From: Paenibacillus plantiphilus
GTDB taxonomy: Bacteria; Bacillota; Bacilli; Paenibacillales; Paenibacillaceae
Reading direction: 5' to 3'
NCBI RefSeq assembly: GCF_927798095.1
Contig: NZ_CAKMMF010000021.1
Coordinates: 45,074 to 109,073 of the forward strand
Length of the DNA stretch: 64,000 bases
Below, in pieces: positions 28,801 to 36,588 of the stretch. The position numbers and the translations under genes were made by a program. The notes under the pieces were generated by a model, which made no database searches, was not told the DNA's origin, and saw only the letters and a program-made list of their open reading frames with translations. The stretch's first letter is position 1. Every line of letters starts with the position of its first letter.

Positions 28801-30072
28801 AATCTTCGAGGCCGCCTTCCGATTGGCGCTCAGAAAGAACAGTTTATGAAGGAGCTAGTTTCGGCTTGGGAAACTGCTTTTTTGCAGGATGTGAAAGAAT
28901 TCAGTGAAAAGTTTGGGCTTGAAACCGAATCAGATACGAAATCGCTTGCCGAGAGTGTCATGTCGAAGTTTGGGCAACTCCTCACGAAGAAGGATAGAAT
29001 GAAAAATAAAAGCGAGTTGGGTAACGTCTTCTCGGGGGCGGACAAGGGACTGCCGGAATACAACTTAATGATGGAGCCAGTGGAATTCGAGTTCGAGTTT
29101 TCTAATATGGCTATCGAAGATGAAAGTCGTGTGGAAATGCTTAAAATGATAGCTAGACGTGAAAAAATTACACTAGAGTATCAGTCGCGTCGTGTTTCGC
29201 CGTCATTTGCCAAAACCAAGCTGACCGAGCAAGACAAAACGCTTGCAGAGGTAATGGCTGAAAAGGACCGTGAAATTTACGAAGACATCCTGATTAACCA
29301 TGTCGGAGAAACGATAAAAAACAAAATTCGAAATGCGAAAGAATGGGTAACACGTATCAATACAATAATGGAAAAGACGCAGAACTCCAGCGGACTAAAG
29401 TTTGATGTCGAGTGGTCCCCGAAAAAGACTGATAGTGAACAAGAACTCGATACGATAGAATTAGTTCGATTTTTGGAGAAAGATCCCATATGGCTTGCGG
29501 ATCCGGATAGGAAAAGGATAGCCCAGCATTTTCGTTCCAAGGTGTATGAAGCGAAACGCAAATCTGAGTCGAGCGGTACACCAACCTTCATGGAAGATAT
29601 TAAGTTGGTCTTGGATTATCGAGATTGGTACGAATTCATTATTTACTATGAAAAAACAGGAGAAAAGCGTAAAGAAATGAAGAAAAGCAATTACAACACC
29701 TTCTCCGGTGGTGAGCGAGCAATGGCGATGTATACGCCACTCCTAGCAGCGGTTGATGCACGTTTGCAAAATGCTCACTGTGAAGCACCTCGTATATTTG
29801 CATTAGACGAAGCGTTTGCTGGCGTAGATGATAACAATATCAAAGAAGCATTCAAAGTTATTGAGATGTACGACTTTGATTACACATTAAACTCACAATC
29901 CTTATGGGGGTGTTTCGACGTAGTGCCGGATCTGTCGATTTATGTTCTGAATCGAATGGGGAATTCAAACCTTGTTAATTCAACTTCATACTCATGGAAT
30001 GGTATTAAGCGGACGCGTGTGGAAGAGCCGTATGAAACAAGTGAAGACGTTCAATCTTCTACATTATTTTGA
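25897..30072 (+). CDS. jetC: Wadjet JetC-like SMC ATPase (TIGR02680 family)
   Basis: The motor of the complex, 1,391 residues. The family-typical N-terminus (RWKPHRVILFNFWYF) leads into a Walker A motif GHNGAGKS (G37-S44). Long coiled coils cover about 230-520 and 750-1,080 with a hinge-like globular part near 610-730. The C-terminal head has the ABC signature FSGGERAMA (about 1269-1277), Walker B IFALDEAFAG (about 1302-1311) and a D-loop. All ATPase elements are present, so it should be active. Three ATG codons stand in a row; 25897 is seven bases after AAGGAG. Confidence 0.93.
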   Translation: MTNNARRWKPHRVILFNFWYFNYEEYYFKNGRLLLRGHNGAGKSIAMNTLFTFMLDGNKDPKRLDPFESSDRKFYDILLGEESLNKDIIERIGYVVIEYKLTNTKEYITTGFGLHSKRKNRRLEDAWGFVIHDRSRRIGRGPNPISLYKVEVLDGSPEQIPLDRKQITSAIGESGTVVDSKDYAKLINKQLFKFPDVTGLKLFTDVLVRLKSPKLTKGGGPDDLKETLNESLPPLSDHELSALTTTVEAQDQTKREILKTQSDLDFATKLDRGYDDYVSYVFAEKAKYYLESNNTWNAITLEHQTVRSGIETKSFDYDETEQKIRNIEREIEGLKQARQELGHDKIVDLDDTLKSARQELARISNEKSYQTKRYDSKKQALTDADTERRNIENELWAMEKELKAALESLEELGMDSAFEDIYLAFSDHFERYEKTGNYNFSNWESEIRIRLQRLGGLLKQIKELNQKKRDLDGMRQQIEEKQDVLEHEREKRTTLANIYDMERNNAYVELENWINDLTALVLSVNSSTSVKRMINGYLEDVTEEQLISPISGAREEQVSQCLKEQASLEAQMQSKVEERDIIKEEIVALEGTDEIEPELPVAKQNQLREFKEKGIPYIPFYAVVDFKGDLTEEQKSRLESVLTETSVLTSLVVPANRYNEALSGTVLSTHQAQSPNNLTKYLDVSVPAAGDVSHDDVLAVLKGISVSDADAQFVTAEGSFNGSFTAGTASQYGVAKYIGKHAREQERLRKITALKEKATSLNFEIEELEVLSNESKTRQKKIEVEYQSFPKFPDLKDAKQQFEVVAKRIIELLEPELASLNEKFKELKTCVEMQIRNLNSEFEDIVIEKNEQVVSEACESLHHFERALSNLKSSYRSRGDKQSLLKNQDDKIGAIQDGVDDARAAVLSLDGQIKNIGVRIENYEKKLQDIGADNIREFAKSINDKLEQLPKDQRALDGQLNDLKNDLKNLRGRLPIGAQKEQFMKELVSAWETAFLQDVKEFSEKFGLETESDTKSLAESVMSKFGQLLTKKDRMKNKSELGNVFSGADKGLPEYNLMMEPVEFEFEFSNMAIEDESRVEMLKMIARREKITLEYQSRRVSPSFAKTKLTEQDKTLAEVMAEKDREIYEDILINHVGETIKNKIRNAKEWVTRINTIMEKTQNSSGLKFDVEWSPKKTDSEQELDTIELVRFLEKDPIWLADPDRKRIAQHFRSKVYEAKRKSESSGTPTFMEDIKLVLDYRDWYEFIIYYEKTGEKRKEMKKSNYNTFSGGERAMAMYTPLLAAVDARLQNAHCEAPRIFALDEAFAGVDDNNIKEAFKVIEMYDFDYTLNSQSLWGCFDVVPDLSIYVLNRMGNSNLVNSTSYSWNGIKRTRVEEPYETSEDVQSSTLF

Positions 30073-30173
30073 GTTGTATGGCATACTACCTCATGCAATG
30101 TAGGCGAATGCAATACTCAGCTTCAATATGTTGACTAAAATCGTATAGGAAATATACCGGAGGAACTTGATAG

Positions 30174-32297
30174 ATGGAAACATCACTACAGCAATTAGTT
30201 GAGATTTTCCGAAACATTGATGGTTTTAACAGAGTGTTCTTACTTTTTCGTCAAAAATACAGAAGTTACGGGAGAATTACCAAAAGTACCACAGTTATTC
30301 TTGACGATCCAACATCTGAAGAATTACGAGTATTAAATGGATTTTTTGGTTCGGCTTATGGAAGAGAGGAGACAATCCTAGTCGCTGCAGGCAAAATGGA
30401 GAGGGAAATCCGGAATAGTAAATATCGAGCATTATTCGATGGATATGATCTAAATGATTTTCTGAAAATGTACTATGGAGGGGAGCTAACTTCAAAAAGT
30501 GAAGACAAGCGTCGTTATGAAGCAGAACAGATGGGATTTTTTCAAGCACTTTTGAGTGAAGCCCAGATGGAAAGTTTATTTTACAAATTTATTTCGTTTA
30601 TCAAAACTTACAAAAATGCACCATCGGTTCATCACGCCTACAAAAAAAGCCCGGAATCACTCAAGGGTTTATTAATTTTACTAAAGAATCTGTTTGAGCA
30701 GTTGCCATTAAACAAAGATATCTATCTGCCGATGCTTGCTTATAAGCTTGGAGAAGACTATCATGCGTTGTCTCCTAACTCGGATGCTGGGAAAATGATG
30801 ATATTTGCTTTACAGGTATTAAATCACTTGGATAAAGATGCTGAAGTTCTTCCGAAACTCGAAGAAGAACAAATAGAGAAACTTTTGAAGGAGTATGGCA
30901 TCTTGTTCTGTCCAGAATCTAATAAACTGGCACAGCGATTATGGATATCGGATGATAAGAATGGTCAGGAGACTAGAAGTTATCAGTTAATTCCCCTGAG
31001 GAAAATTGATCGGGGATCTTTTGCGCAGGTGTATAGGGTTTTTGACCCGATTGAAGGAAGAGAATGGGCTTGTAAAGTACTGTTTGAAAGGTCATATTTT
31101 TTACACTCATATGGTAAAGATGGGGAAGAGTATCTACGACGTTTTAAAAGGGAGATTAAATTGCTTCGAGATGATATCGACCATCCCAATATCATTGAGA
31201 TTGATAAGATACAACTAGAACATGATCCTGTCCTATTCACAATGCCGTTGGCAACAACTTCTTTAGATAAATGGATATCTTCTATTCCCACTGCATCAGA
31301 TGAGACGAAGTTAAGCATTTTCAAGAATATTCTAAGTGGCGTTGCTTATCTTCATCAGCATCCGATTAGTCATCGGGACTTGGCTCCTCAAAACATTTTG
31401 TTGTTTCAACAAGACGATGGAAAGGTAGTGGCAAAAGTAGCTGATTTGGGCTTGGCTAAAGATCATCGATCGTTCTCTTCCAGCACAAGATATTCGCAGG
31501 CTTCATATGGAAGAGAGGCGTTTACAGCCCCAGAGCAGAAGGAAAGTCTGAAAAATGCTGATGCTTTATCCGATATTTATTCACTTGGGGCGTTGCTTTA
31601 TTATATATTTAGTGGAACATCACCTGAAAATAGATTCAAATCGTTTATTACTTATCAGCATATTGTTGGGAAAGCTATGGAAGATGATCGCTCTAAACGT
31701 TATCAAACGGTTCAAGAGTTGTGGAACGATATGATGAACAGTCCGCTGGCATCAGGTTATTACTCATTTGAAAGTCTGATAAATTATGAATTTAATGATT
31801 TTACCACAGATGTGAATCATGTATTAAGATGTCTGACAACAGTTGATATTGGGGAAGTGAATAAAGTTCTTTGGACATTTATTAAGCCGTTCATCTCTGT
31901 GCCGCTCAATGTACTGGCAGAATGTTCAAGACATTGGACTGTGATGGTTCCCTTCATGCATACAGTAAGGAATAACATAGATGGGATAAACTGTAAGGTC
32001 GAGGAATGGTATCATGTTTCATTACGCATAGCGGAAATCTATAAAGGAACGCAGCATAGTGAGCTACGATTAATGGCAGTACATCTTATTCTAGTCATTG
32101 CATTGAAGAAGGGAAATCAATTGACTCAGGATATACTGGTGGATATTCTCTCTACCTTGACGGGTCAAGGCGGACTTTCCCAACAAATTGCATATATCAT
32201 TGAGAAGGAATTCTTAAGCTATCATGATGTATTAATTGGACTTTTGAAAAACACTAGCTACCCATCCAACATACGTTTTGCTCTAAACGACTTTTAA
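30174..32297 (+). CDS. JetD-like N-terminus fused to a Ser/Thr protein kinase
   Basis: This 707-residue protein holds the JetD position. Residues about 8-265 resemble the N-terminal and middle parts of TIGR02679/JetD (DUF3323): an opening like FNRVFLLFRQKYRSYGRIT and later LPMLAYKLGEDYHALSPNS. Where JetD would continue into its Toprim nuclease (DUF2399), a kinase domain begins: Gly-rich loop about 278-285, K301 (ACKVLF), HRDLAPQN (D402, N407), DLG (D424) and APE (452-454). A helical tail of about 180 residues follows. All kinase residues are present. The gap of 101 bp to jetC holds a possible promoter (TTGACT at about 30130). GGAGG lies ten bases before the ATG. The kinase is certain; the JetD relation is my reading. 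Confidence 0.82.
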   Translation: METSLQQLVEIFRNIDGFNRVFLLFRQKYRSYGRITKSTTVILDDPTSEELRVLNGFFGSAYGREETILVAAGKMEREIRNSKYRALFDGYDLNDFLKMYYGGELTSKSEDKRRYEAEQMGFFQALLSEAQMESLFYKFISFIKTYKNAPSVHHAYKKSPESLKGLLILLKNLFEQLPLNKDIYLPMLAYKLGEDYHALSPNSDAGKMMIFALQVLNHLDKDAEVLPKLEEEQIEKLLKEYGILFCPESNKLAQRLWISDDKNGQETRSYQLIPLRKIDRGSFAQVYRVFDPIEGREWACKVLFERSYFLHSYGKDGEEYLRRFKREIKLLRDDIDHPNIIEIDKIQLEHDPVLFTMPLATTSLDKWISSIPTASDETKLSIFKNILSGVAYLHQHPISHRDLAPQNILLFQQDDGKVVAKVADLGLAKDHRSFSSSTRYSQASYGREAFTAPEQKESLKNADALSDIYSLGALLYYIFSGTSPENRFKSFITYQHIVGKAMEDDRSKRYQTVQELWNDMMNSPLASGYYSFESLINYEFNDFTTDVNHVLRCLTTVDIGEVNKVLWTFIKPFISVPLNVLAECSRHWTVMVPFMHTVRNNIDGINCKVEEWYHVSLRIAEIYKGTQHSELRLMAVHLILVIALKKGNQLTQDILVDILSTLTGQGGLSQQIAYIIEKEFLSYHDVLIGLLKNTSYPSNIRFALNDF

Positions 32298-32317
32298 TAC
32301 AAAGGTGTTTAAACGAT

Positions 32318-32513
32318 ATGGCTATGCTTCGTGCCATTAGTGTAGTAATGGAAGGAATCCCTGAATGGTAAGAACAAAACGTATTAGCCTCGCATGGAAA
32401 TCTGATCATGCTTCTACTTAAGCATTTTAATGACCGTACTGGGTTTAAGGGGGGCTGATGTATTTCATTTTTCCGTCTTAAAAGAGAAGTCTACCATTAT
32501 TAAAAGTGGGTAG
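32318..32513 (+). pseudogene. Histidine phosphatase family 3' remnant
   Basis: The translation holds QNVLASHGNLIMLLLKHFND and GFKGG, then after a frame change DVFHFSVLKEKSTIIKSG and TAG. This is the C-terminal part of a phosphoglycerate-mutase-like histidine phosphatase (the second catalytic His is in SHGN). A TAA precedes it and the N-terminal part is missing. It lies 20 bp behind the Wadjet operon, so the operon probably inserted in or beside this gene. Confidence 0.7.
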
Positions 32514-32653
32514 AGTCATCTACACTAGAGAGCAAGCACATTCACTCCAACACGTACATGTTTGTTGTCACTATATACTCTCACATGTGGAGTGCTGTGT
32601 GTTGTTGGTGAGGGAGTAGTGATTTGGAGCCACATTTACATATCGTAAAGTCA
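32514..32653. other. Structured intergenic stretch
   Basis: No gene seen. It holds cacatgtggagtg at 32582-32594, shared with 16791-16803, and complementary blocks (CACTCCAACAC near 32540 and GTGTTGTTGGTG near 32598). A terminator follows directly, so a short RNA could end here. Confidence 0.35.
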
Positions 32654-32691
32654 AAAGGTCTCGGGCAAAAGTAAGTAGCCTGAGATCTTTG
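32654..32691 (+). terminator. Rho-independent terminator
   Basis: AAAGGTCTCGGGC pairs with GCCTGAGATCTTT using two G-T pairs around an eleven-base loop, followed by GTTATT. It could also serve the convergent minus-strand HEPN frame. Confidence 0.75.
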
Positions 32692-32727
32692 TTATTGCCA
32701 TTTATTTAAACACGCTCGAAATTTGTT

Positions 32728-32982
32728 TTAAGAAGTTTTAATGACATTTCGTTCCGTTTCATCAATCAAGCTATTGTGTGCTATTAAATTTCTACAGTCA
32801 GCCATTTCCTTGATTTTCGGTATGATGAAATCTTGACTGGGGAAGTAATCTTTGAAAATGTCCCAGTTATTATTAATTATTGTAGCAAGATCTTTGAAGT
32901 CTAGATAGAAGAGCTTTGAATCTCCCCGAACACTTAGCCACTTCTTAGAGTTTGCATCGGATATTCTTTGATCTAATTTCAT
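32728..32982 (-). CDS. Swt1-like HEPN domain protein, probably truncated
   Basis: An 84-residue frame that matches the Swt1-type HEPN domain: FYLDFKDLATIINNNWDIF and then the catalytic-type motif RNLIAHN near residue 68-74. HEPN domains with RxxxxH act as RNases in toxin and defence proteins. There is a stop just upstream of the ATG and no RBS, and the usual N-terminal helix of the domain is short, so this may be the end of a larger dead gene. Confidence 0.6.
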   Translation of the reverse strand: MKLDQRISDANSKKWLSVRGDSKLFYLDFKDLATIINNNWDIFKDYFPSQDFIIPKIKEMADCRNLIAHNSLIDETERNVIKTS

Positions 32983-33024
32983 AACTTGTATACTTTTCTA
33001 TAAATATTGCGAATTTTTTCATTA

Positions 33025-33162
33025 CTATGGAGGTGCGAACATATACTCGCTGACATGACATGTAGATGCCAAGCAAGCTGCATCGGTGTCGAGCTCCGTT
33101 TGACCTACACCTTTTACATTGTTAATTGGCCATTCCTGTCGACGTTGTTCTTGTTTGCTCAT
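33025..33162 (-). CDS. Small 45-residue protein of unknown function
   Basis: It begins MSKQEQRRQEWPINNVKGVG and ends MFAPP. AGGAGG stands seven to eight bases before the ATG, which strongly supports translation. Two cysteines lie near residues 30 and 35. No family recognised. It is upstream of and on the same strand as the HEPN frame, 42 bp apart, so the two may have formed one operon. Confidence 0.55.
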   Translation of the reverse strand: MSKQEQRRQEWPINNVKGVGQTELDTDAACLASTCHVSEYMFAPP

Positions 33163-33416
33163 GGGACAACCTCCTGTAAATTGAAGTTGGCCTCATTTTC
33201 TCATGGATTCAGGTCCTATTGAAAGTGCACTGCGTTGACGCGTACTTATTTGAGATTTAGATATCGTTTATTTGCAGTCCGCGCCTCAGGCTGTCGAGGA
33301 AGGGATAGGAGAGGTTACGAAGTCGGTACGTACATCGGGAATTGATTGTTAACATGCTGATGCTCGTGGGGTCCCTGGAAATGGCGGGTTGGTGGTGAAA
33401 AACTTGGGGCTTGGAC
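33163..33416. other. Intergenic region with no visible gene
   Basis: About 250 bp carry the promoter region of the 45-residue gene and the 3' side of the XRE gene. No further reading frame with an RBS and no clear hairpin were found. Confidence 0.5.
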
Positions 33417-33752
33417 TTAACGAATCGCGGTTAGAAACAGCTTTAAAAGAGCCAGAGCATCCTTACGTTGCTTCTCTGTACACTGTTGCAAAGCTGCAAT
33501 AATCAGTTCCGTTTCATTGTGAGGGCTGGGATGTCTTTTGTTTCCCAAGAGAAGCTCGTCAGGGGAAAGCTTGAGAAAGGAACAAATATTGAGCATCGTT
33601 TCAATGGACATGCCGGTTTGGCCTCGTTCAATATCGGCACAAAACTTGGGGACCCGGCCAATTCGCTCGGCGAATTCTTCCTGAGAAATATCCAATGCCT
33701 TGCGCCGCGCCCGAATGCGCTCTCCTACCTTCCTCTTGTCATAAGTGTACAT
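33417..33752 (-). CDS. XRE-family transcriptional regulator
   Basis: A 111-residue DNA-binding protein. The Cro/C1 helix-turn-helix spans about 10-68 (ARRKALDISQEEFAERIG, then CADIERGQTGMS). The C-terminal 40 residues are a short helical tail ending KDALALLKLFLTAIR. GGAGAGGAG precedes the ATG. It stands alone and its targets are unknown; such regulators often control stationary-phase or sporulation functions, and a Spo0E-like gene starts 245 bp away in the divergent direction. Confidence 0.88.
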   Translation of the reverse strand: MYTYDKRKVGERIRARRKALDISQEEFAERIGRVPKFCADIERGQTGMSIETMLNICSFLKLSPDELLLGNKRHPSPHNETELIIAALQQCTEKQRKDALALLKLFLTAIR

Positions 33753-33997
33753 GACGGACTCCTCTCCAAACAGATCTATAAGAGCTCTTAGTTCCTATTA
33801 TGGAGAAGTTTAGAGTTGACTATAATGAGTTTTAAACGTAACATTTAAAGTAGTTTTAAGTGTAGTATATTCCGATTCCTCGCCCAGCAGTCCTTATTTA
33901 CTGCGAAATTGGTTTATTTTATTTTAATTCGTTATTCGCATTAAAATGTAGCTATCCTCGCATACAATTTGGTTGAAAGGAGACAGCGGCCTAACCC

Positions 33998-34183
33998 ATG
34001 AACGAACTGCTGCGCAAATATGAAGAAGAGAAGCAAAGGCTGAACGAACTGGGCCAGAAATCGCTTGAGAAGGGAATTCCTCTTGCTCAGAACGAGGCGG
34101 TTCAAGCTCAAAGCCGGAAGGTGGACGAATTGATTGTCCGATTCCATCGAGGAAGGGCCGGAAGAGGGCAAAGGCTGCGTTAG
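33998..34183 (+). CDS. Spo0E-like aspartyl-phosphate phosphatase
   Basis: A 61-residue protein of the Spo0E type, which removes phosphate from Spo0A~P and so delays sporulation. The pattern is two helices around a short turn: KQRLNELGQKSLEKG, then the signature S-x-x-x-D in AQSRKVDELIVRF (about 37-49). The tail is Arg/Gly-rich. GAAAGGAG lies about 15 bases upstream, farther than ideal. It leads a short unit with the frameshifted gene that follows. Confidence 0.75.
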   Translation: MNELLRKYEEEKQRLNELGQKSLEKGIPLAQNEAVQAQSRKVDELIVRFHRGRAGRGQRLR

Positions 34184-34208
34184 GGCTTGCTTGCGAGGAG
34201 GAGAGGTC

Positions 34209-34507
34209 ATGGAATTTCCGTCATGGTTCCAGAGGGCGATTCAGCGGCGGTTGGAATACGTTACTGCTCGGATCGAGCAACAACCTGAACTGCGTAAATA
34301 TCGCGCAGAGGAGGAGAAGGCTTTGAGGCGTTATTTTCCGGCATAGCTATAGAGCAATCGCCACAATTTATGGAATGGGAGGACAAGCATCATATCAAGC
34401 GAGCTCAGGAGAATGAACACTTGTATTTGCAAGGGATGAGGGATGGTGTGCGGCTTGTTGTTGCGCTATTGTCCGATCCCTTCGCTGCTTCCGATAAGGA
34501 TGCATAA
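34209..34507 (+). pseudogene. Small Paenibacillus-type gene split by a one-base frameshift
   Basis: The first frame gives MEFPSWFQRAIQRRLEYV... to EEEKALRRYFPA and stops at 34346. Adding one T in the TTT run at about 34320 joins it to FEALFSGIAIEQSPQFMEWE and ENEHLYLQGMRDGVRLVVAL, ending at 34507. The combined product of about 99 residues has the YLQGMRDGxRL ending known from small hypothetical proteins near Spo0E genes. AGGAGGAG precedes the ATG. The homopolymer position makes a sequencing error as likely as a mutation. Confidence 0.65.
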
Positions 34508-34531
34508 TTAGCATCTGATATGAAACTGAAG

Positions 34532-34550
34532 AAGCCCCGATAAGGGGCTT
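34532..34550. terminator. Bidirectional terminator
   Basis: AAGCCCC and GGGGCTT pair around GATAA, between the convergent small gene and the SDR gene; ATTTT follows a few bases later on the plus strand. Confidence 0.75.
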
Positions 34551-34558
34551 GAAAGATT

Positions 34559-35407
34559 TTACAATGCGCCTGCATCCCTTGCCGTATAGAACGAAGGGAA
34601 TATCGGACGATAGTTTAATTCGTTCCTTATGCAGGTTGTATCCACGATCATATCCCATGGATTGAACTCTTGCTGCAAGGACCCCGCGAATTCTTGGTCG
34701 GGATAACCATGGAGTCGAATCAGCTCTGACACTGTTATGGGGGAGTCATCGGCAACGTTATAGATGCGGCCATCTATGTCCGGCGTGGAGGCGGCAAGCA
34801 GCAGCGCTTGGCCTACATCTGCATGGTGCACCATATGGAGTCTTTTAGCAGGGTTCCATTTGCTCATGATCGGCAGAAATTCCGAGATATGGGGATCACG
34901 CTCCCCATAGACAAAAGCAAACCTTAAGATACGAAGCCCTAATCCCTGCTCACGATGCATACGAAGCAATTCTTGTTCAGCCGCAGCTTTAGTTAGTGGA
35001 TAAGGGAATGCAGGTCGTAGTGTATCATCTTCACGGCTCGCTCTGCTATAAGGACTTGCACCATACACTAAATTCGTGCTTGCAAACACAAACCTTGGAA
35101 CGTTCGCCTTTAGAGCAGCCTCTGCTAAAATAATGCTGGCATCGATGTTTGATATTCTCGCAGTTGCTTCATCCACTCCACGAAATTGTGCCGCCAGATG
35201 TACCACGGTATCAATGCCTTGCAATGCAGTTGCGAGATTTTCTATTTGCATAAGGTCACCTTCTATAACCTCGACCCCTTGCTGTTGAAAAGAATCCGCC
35301 TTCGAAACATCGCGAACCAGAATTTTAATATTATGACCGCGTTGCAGCAAACGTGGAACAAACCGACTTCCTATTTTCCCTGTTGCTCCAGTTACGAAAA
35401 TATTCAC
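34559..35407 (-). CDS. NAD(P)-dependent epimerase/dehydratase (extended SDR)
   Basis: A 282-residue Rossmann-fold oxidoreductase or sugar-nucleotide-type epimerase. The cofactor motif is TGATGKIG (about 6-13), the catalytic pair is Y-x-x-x-K in YPLTKAA (about 137-141) and a serine/threonine in ASTNLVYG lies near 112. I start at GTG 35407, seven bases after GAGGAGGG; an upstream open frame to 35467 is unlike the family. It is divergent from an MmyB-type regulator that probably controls it. The substrate is not predictable. Confidence 0.9.
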   Translation of the reverse strand: MNIFVTGATGKIGSRFVPRLLQRGHNIKILVRDVSKADSFQQQGVEVIEGDLMQIENLATALQGIDTVVHLAAQFRGVDEATARISNIDASIILAEAALKANVPRFVFASTNLVYGASPYSRASREDDTLRPAFPYPLTKAAAEQELLRMHREQGLGLRILRFAFVYGERDPHISEFLPIMSKWNPAKRLHMVHHADVGQALLLAASTPDIDGRIYNVADDSPITVSELIRLHGYPDQEFAGSLQQEFNPWDMIVDTTCIRNELNYRPIFPSFYTARDAGAL

Positions 35408-35523
35408 TTCGATGCCCTCCTCATATTGTCGATGATATACTAGCAGTATTACAGACTGTGGAATCAACTGCCTTCCTGTGTTTATCGTACGGTTGGCAGT
35501 GTCAGGATAAAGGGGATTAAGCT

Positions 35524-36351
35524 ATGAACAAGAGTTATACAAACGAATCGCTGGGTGAATTTTTGCGAGCACGTCGAGAGCGCCTTACTCCGGAAGAAGT
35601 AGGATTGCCGTCATATGGTCGACGCCGAACGCCTGGACTTCGACGTGAAGAGGTGGCCCAACTTGCCCATATGAGTACCTCGTGGTATACCTCTTTGGAA
35701 CAGGGCAGAGTGGTTAATCCATCCGAGGAGATATTGGATAGTTTGTCTGAAGGGTTACGATTGTCCATGGATGAGCGACGTCATCTCCACATCCTGGCAA
35801 GCCAAACAGATTTGGAGAAAGATGAAGTGGATCAAGAGGTGAGTACCGGCTTGGAGCGAACACTGTTTGCTCTTGATCCTAACCCTGCTTTCATACTGGG
35901 GAGAAGTTGGGATTTGTTGATGTGGAACAAAGCAGCGGAGGTTGTGTTCAGACTGCCGGCATTCTCTAAGGAAATGCAGCAACGGCCCAATTGGTTAAGA
36001 CGGTTTTTGACTGATCCATCACTTCGAATGAACAACTTGGATTGGGAAGAAAAAGCGCATGTCATGATTGCACGGTTTCGAGCAGATTACGCGTACTGTC
36101 AATATGACCCGAGGTTCAAGGAACTGATAGAGGAATTTATGCAGATAAGTGAACTGTTCCGTTCTTGTTGGCTGCGGCATGACGTTCAAGTCATCACCGA
36201 TTGCCACAAGCGATGGAGTGACCCTATGTTCGGGGAGATGGAGTTCGAGCACGTGATTTTACAGCAACCAAACCTTCCAGCGCTAAAGATCATGATTTAT
36301 ACTGCATCAGCATCCACTGCGGAGCTTCTGAAGAGTTTGCTGAGATCATAA
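35524..36351 (+). CDS. MmyB-like helix-turn-helix regulator
   Basis: A 275-residue regulator: an XRE helix-turn-helix at about 10-80 with the family signature RRRTPGLRREEVAQLA and WYTSLEQGR, followed by the MmyB-like PAS-related domain (WDLLMWNKAA, about 125-134) that may bind a fatty acid or similar ligand. Members often repress a divergent short-chain dehydrogenase gene, exactly the arrangement found here, with about 115 bp shared promoter space. Confidence 0.92.
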   Translation: MNKSYTNESLGEFLRARRERLTPEEVGLPSYGRRRTPGLRREEVAQLAHMSTSWYTSLEQGRVVNPSEEILDSLSEGLRLSMDERRHLHILASQTDLEKDEVDQEVSTGLERTLFALDPNPAFILGRSWDLLMWNKAAEVVFRLPAFSKEMQQRPNWLRRFLTDPSLRMNNLDWEEKAHVMIARFRADYAYCQYDPRFKELIEEFMQISELFRSCWLRHDVQVITDCHKRWSDPMFGEMEFEHVILQQPNLPALKIMIYTASASTAELLKSLLRS

Positions 36352-36588
36352 GAAAAGTTGTTCGGCAAACTTGTTTTATAAGTTTACCGCCGCCGCCTCC
36401 ATGATTAAAGACTTTTTACATTGGCGGAATTATTACAAAGGGACTCTAAGCCCCCTTCTTATTGTAGCGTGCCCACAGAGATGAATCTTGCACAACCGCA
36501 TATTTTACAATAGAGAGTGCTATAATGATAACAGCTAATTGAATATATTGAGTTTTAGGATACGTGGATCATTCTGGGAGGAATGTTG
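36352..36588. other. Promoter region of the Fic gene
   Basis: TATAAT at 36521-36526 is the best -10. A short stretch at 36378-36400 (TATAAGTTTACCGCCGCCGCC) resembles the 3' end of the serine recombinase at 21585, perhaps a second, tiny integrase scar. No gene seen. Confidence 0.4.

Noticed and set aside
30174..32297. Fusion kinase as a BREX PglW or a stand-alone Stk2 abortive kinase
   Set aside because: It lacks the length and nuclease-related N-terminus of PglW, there are no other BREX genes, and its N-terminus plus its place behind jetABC fit JetD better.
36378..36400. Second serine-recombinase scar
   Set aside because: Only about 20 bases resemble the recombinase 3' end; too short to support a feature.
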